64,000 bases of DNA from Ornithodoros turicata (taxonomy: Eukaryota > Arthropoda > Arachnida > Ixodida > Argasidae), in assembly GCF_037126465.1 (NCBI RefSeq), contig NW_026999466.1, positions 62,001-126,000 of the forward strand, given 5' to 3'. Shown here piece by piece: positions 63,201 to 64,000 of the stretch. Every line of letters starts with the position of its first letter. Within the stretch, counting starts at the first letter, position 1. The position numbers and the translations under genes are program-made. The notes beneath the pieces are model-generated. The model was given only the letters and a program-made list of their open reading frames with translations, had not been told where the DNA came from and did no database searches.

Positions 63201-64000
63201 ATCCTCTCGTTCCGCCAAGACAACTTTTTGCGAACCTTCGTGCAGAGAAACGTCGCGTTGAGGAATGCCGCGAGCACGAAATTCGAGCGACTTCTGTACA
63301 AAACCATGTCGAACAGCACGTTCGGTAAGTCGATACAAAATGTGAGACGGATGAAAAAGTATGCCCTAGCCTACGACAAAGAAAGCGCGCTCCGAAAAGC
63401 TAGCTCCGTCGACAGTCAGCATTTTCACATTCTGAGTGATAAGTGCATCTTGTACGAGATGAAACAACGCCGCATCAAATGCACGCACCCCCTTTACGTG
63501 GGCTTTGCCATTCTTGAAATATCCAAAGTCTGAATGTACAGCTTCATCTACGAGTCGCTCTTTTCTCGCTTGACATGTCCAGTGCAATTGATCTATAGCG
63601 ACACGGACAGCGTAATTTTTTCTCTCACGTGTGAAAGCCTGGAAGAGCAGCTGATGAAGATTGAGAGTGAGTTAGATCTGTCTTCCTATCCGCCGGACCA
63701 CCCACTTTTCAATGACGAGCACGCGAATCAGATGGGGTACTTCAAAGACGAGACGGGGGGCGGAGTTATTCAGGAAGTTGTAGCCATCCGAGCGAAAATG
63801 TACAGCATTCTCTTGGCTGGGTCACACAAACAGATCGCGAGAGCCAAAGGAGTTAAGAAAGACGTGGTGAGGAAACATTTATTGCACGAAGTGTACCGAG
63901 ATTCTCTGTTCAATGAAAAGGCGGTCTCTCAGAAGCAGTGCACCATCCAGAGTATAAAGCAAACGATGTACACCATTTCGAGACTCAAGAAGAGCTTGGT
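60261..64000 (+). pseudogene. polB: E3 DNA polymerase B, frameshift and nonsense, runs off the window
   Basis: Collinear with E1. One extra base near 61988-61995 (TCCTGGTTC against CCCTGTTCC) breaks the frame inside the endonuclease-VII-like zinc region; the frame resumes from 62067. A CGA-to-TGA change at 63531-63533 stops it just before Pol motif C. Exo and Pol A/B motifs are otherwise kept. The 3' end and right TIR lie beyond 64000. Confidence 0.9.

Larger units (their letters stand above)
47264..64000 (+). mobile_element. Polinton E3, close relative of E1, right end outside the window
   Basis: The tip AGTAGTAATGACTGG aligns with the E1 tip AGTAGTATGGGATC and then with the TAATGAGCAATTAGAGCTAATTGGGAC block. 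47264-52205 is a 4.9-kb TIR-like arm; from 52221 the sequence is collinear with E1 from 7472 with few differences. The first gene's 5' part is deleted. Lesions differ from E1: penton 5-bp deletion, capsid nonsense, protease frameshifts, polymerase frameshift and nonsense. GGTCAC at 47258-47263 is the expected left target duplication; its partner is not visible. Confidence 0.85.

Overview
This window looks like repeat-rich nuclear DNA from an arthropod. A chelicerate such as a tick is my guess, but no host gene is complete enough to settle it. Most of it is mobile DNA: three Maverick/Polinton elements (large virus-like DNA transposons with protein-primed DNA polymerase, retroviral-type integrase, packaging ATPase, protease and capsid genes), Penelope-like elements with hammerhead ribozymes, a deleted Ty3 LTR retrotransposon, a Copia scrap and a non-LTR scrap. 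The only likely host gene piece is a cysteine-rich terminal exon near 4.2-4.4 kb.

Layout. 1-6 kb: a perfect 56-bp-arm palindrome, a non-LTR RNase H fragment, small MITE-like repeats, the host exon and a tRNA-Thr-like foldback repeat. 6032-21459: Polinton E1, complete at both ends, 15.4 kb, 1.25-kb terminal inverted repeats (TIRs) and a 6-bp target duplication (GACCGG) inside the anticodon arm of a tRNA-like repeat. 21.5-26.5 kb: Penelope-like remnants, tandem hammerhead repeats and a Copia piece. 26.5-32.8 kb and 47.3-52.2 kb: two arms of one very long inverted repeat whose tips match Polinton TIR tips. 32963-35143: a Ty3 element reduced to LTR, integrase and LTR. 36843-46874: Polinton E2, a distant, older 10.0-kb family with its own TIRs and 6-bp duplication (CAGGTT). 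47264-64000: Polinton E3, a close relative of E1, running off the window inside its polymerase gene.

E1 and E3 share one gene order. Rightward: small basic protein, ATPase, basic hydrophobic-tail protein, conserved unknown, integrase, penton-like, pVI-like, major capsid, protease. Leftward: a conserved unknown and two spliced genes of a paired zinc-ribbon-like family. Rightward again: the polymerase with small introns. E1 also has a leftward gene run from the right TIR. Neighbouring genes overlap by a few bases, as in a compact virus. The TIRs carry TATA boxes at their inner ends, so each TIR doubles as a promoter. Every copy carries lesions, and different genes are broken in E1 and E3.

The most unusual item is in E2. 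Where E1 has its polymerase, E2 has a predicted gene (44828-46339) made of a dozen or more micro-exons of 21-36 bases, nearly all multiples of three and all in the same phase, separated by introns of about 55-63 bases. Part of it has grown by tandem duplication of exon-intron units. The second candidate is the paired CGGLW zinc-ribbon-like family, kept in both the E1/E3 and E2 lineages.
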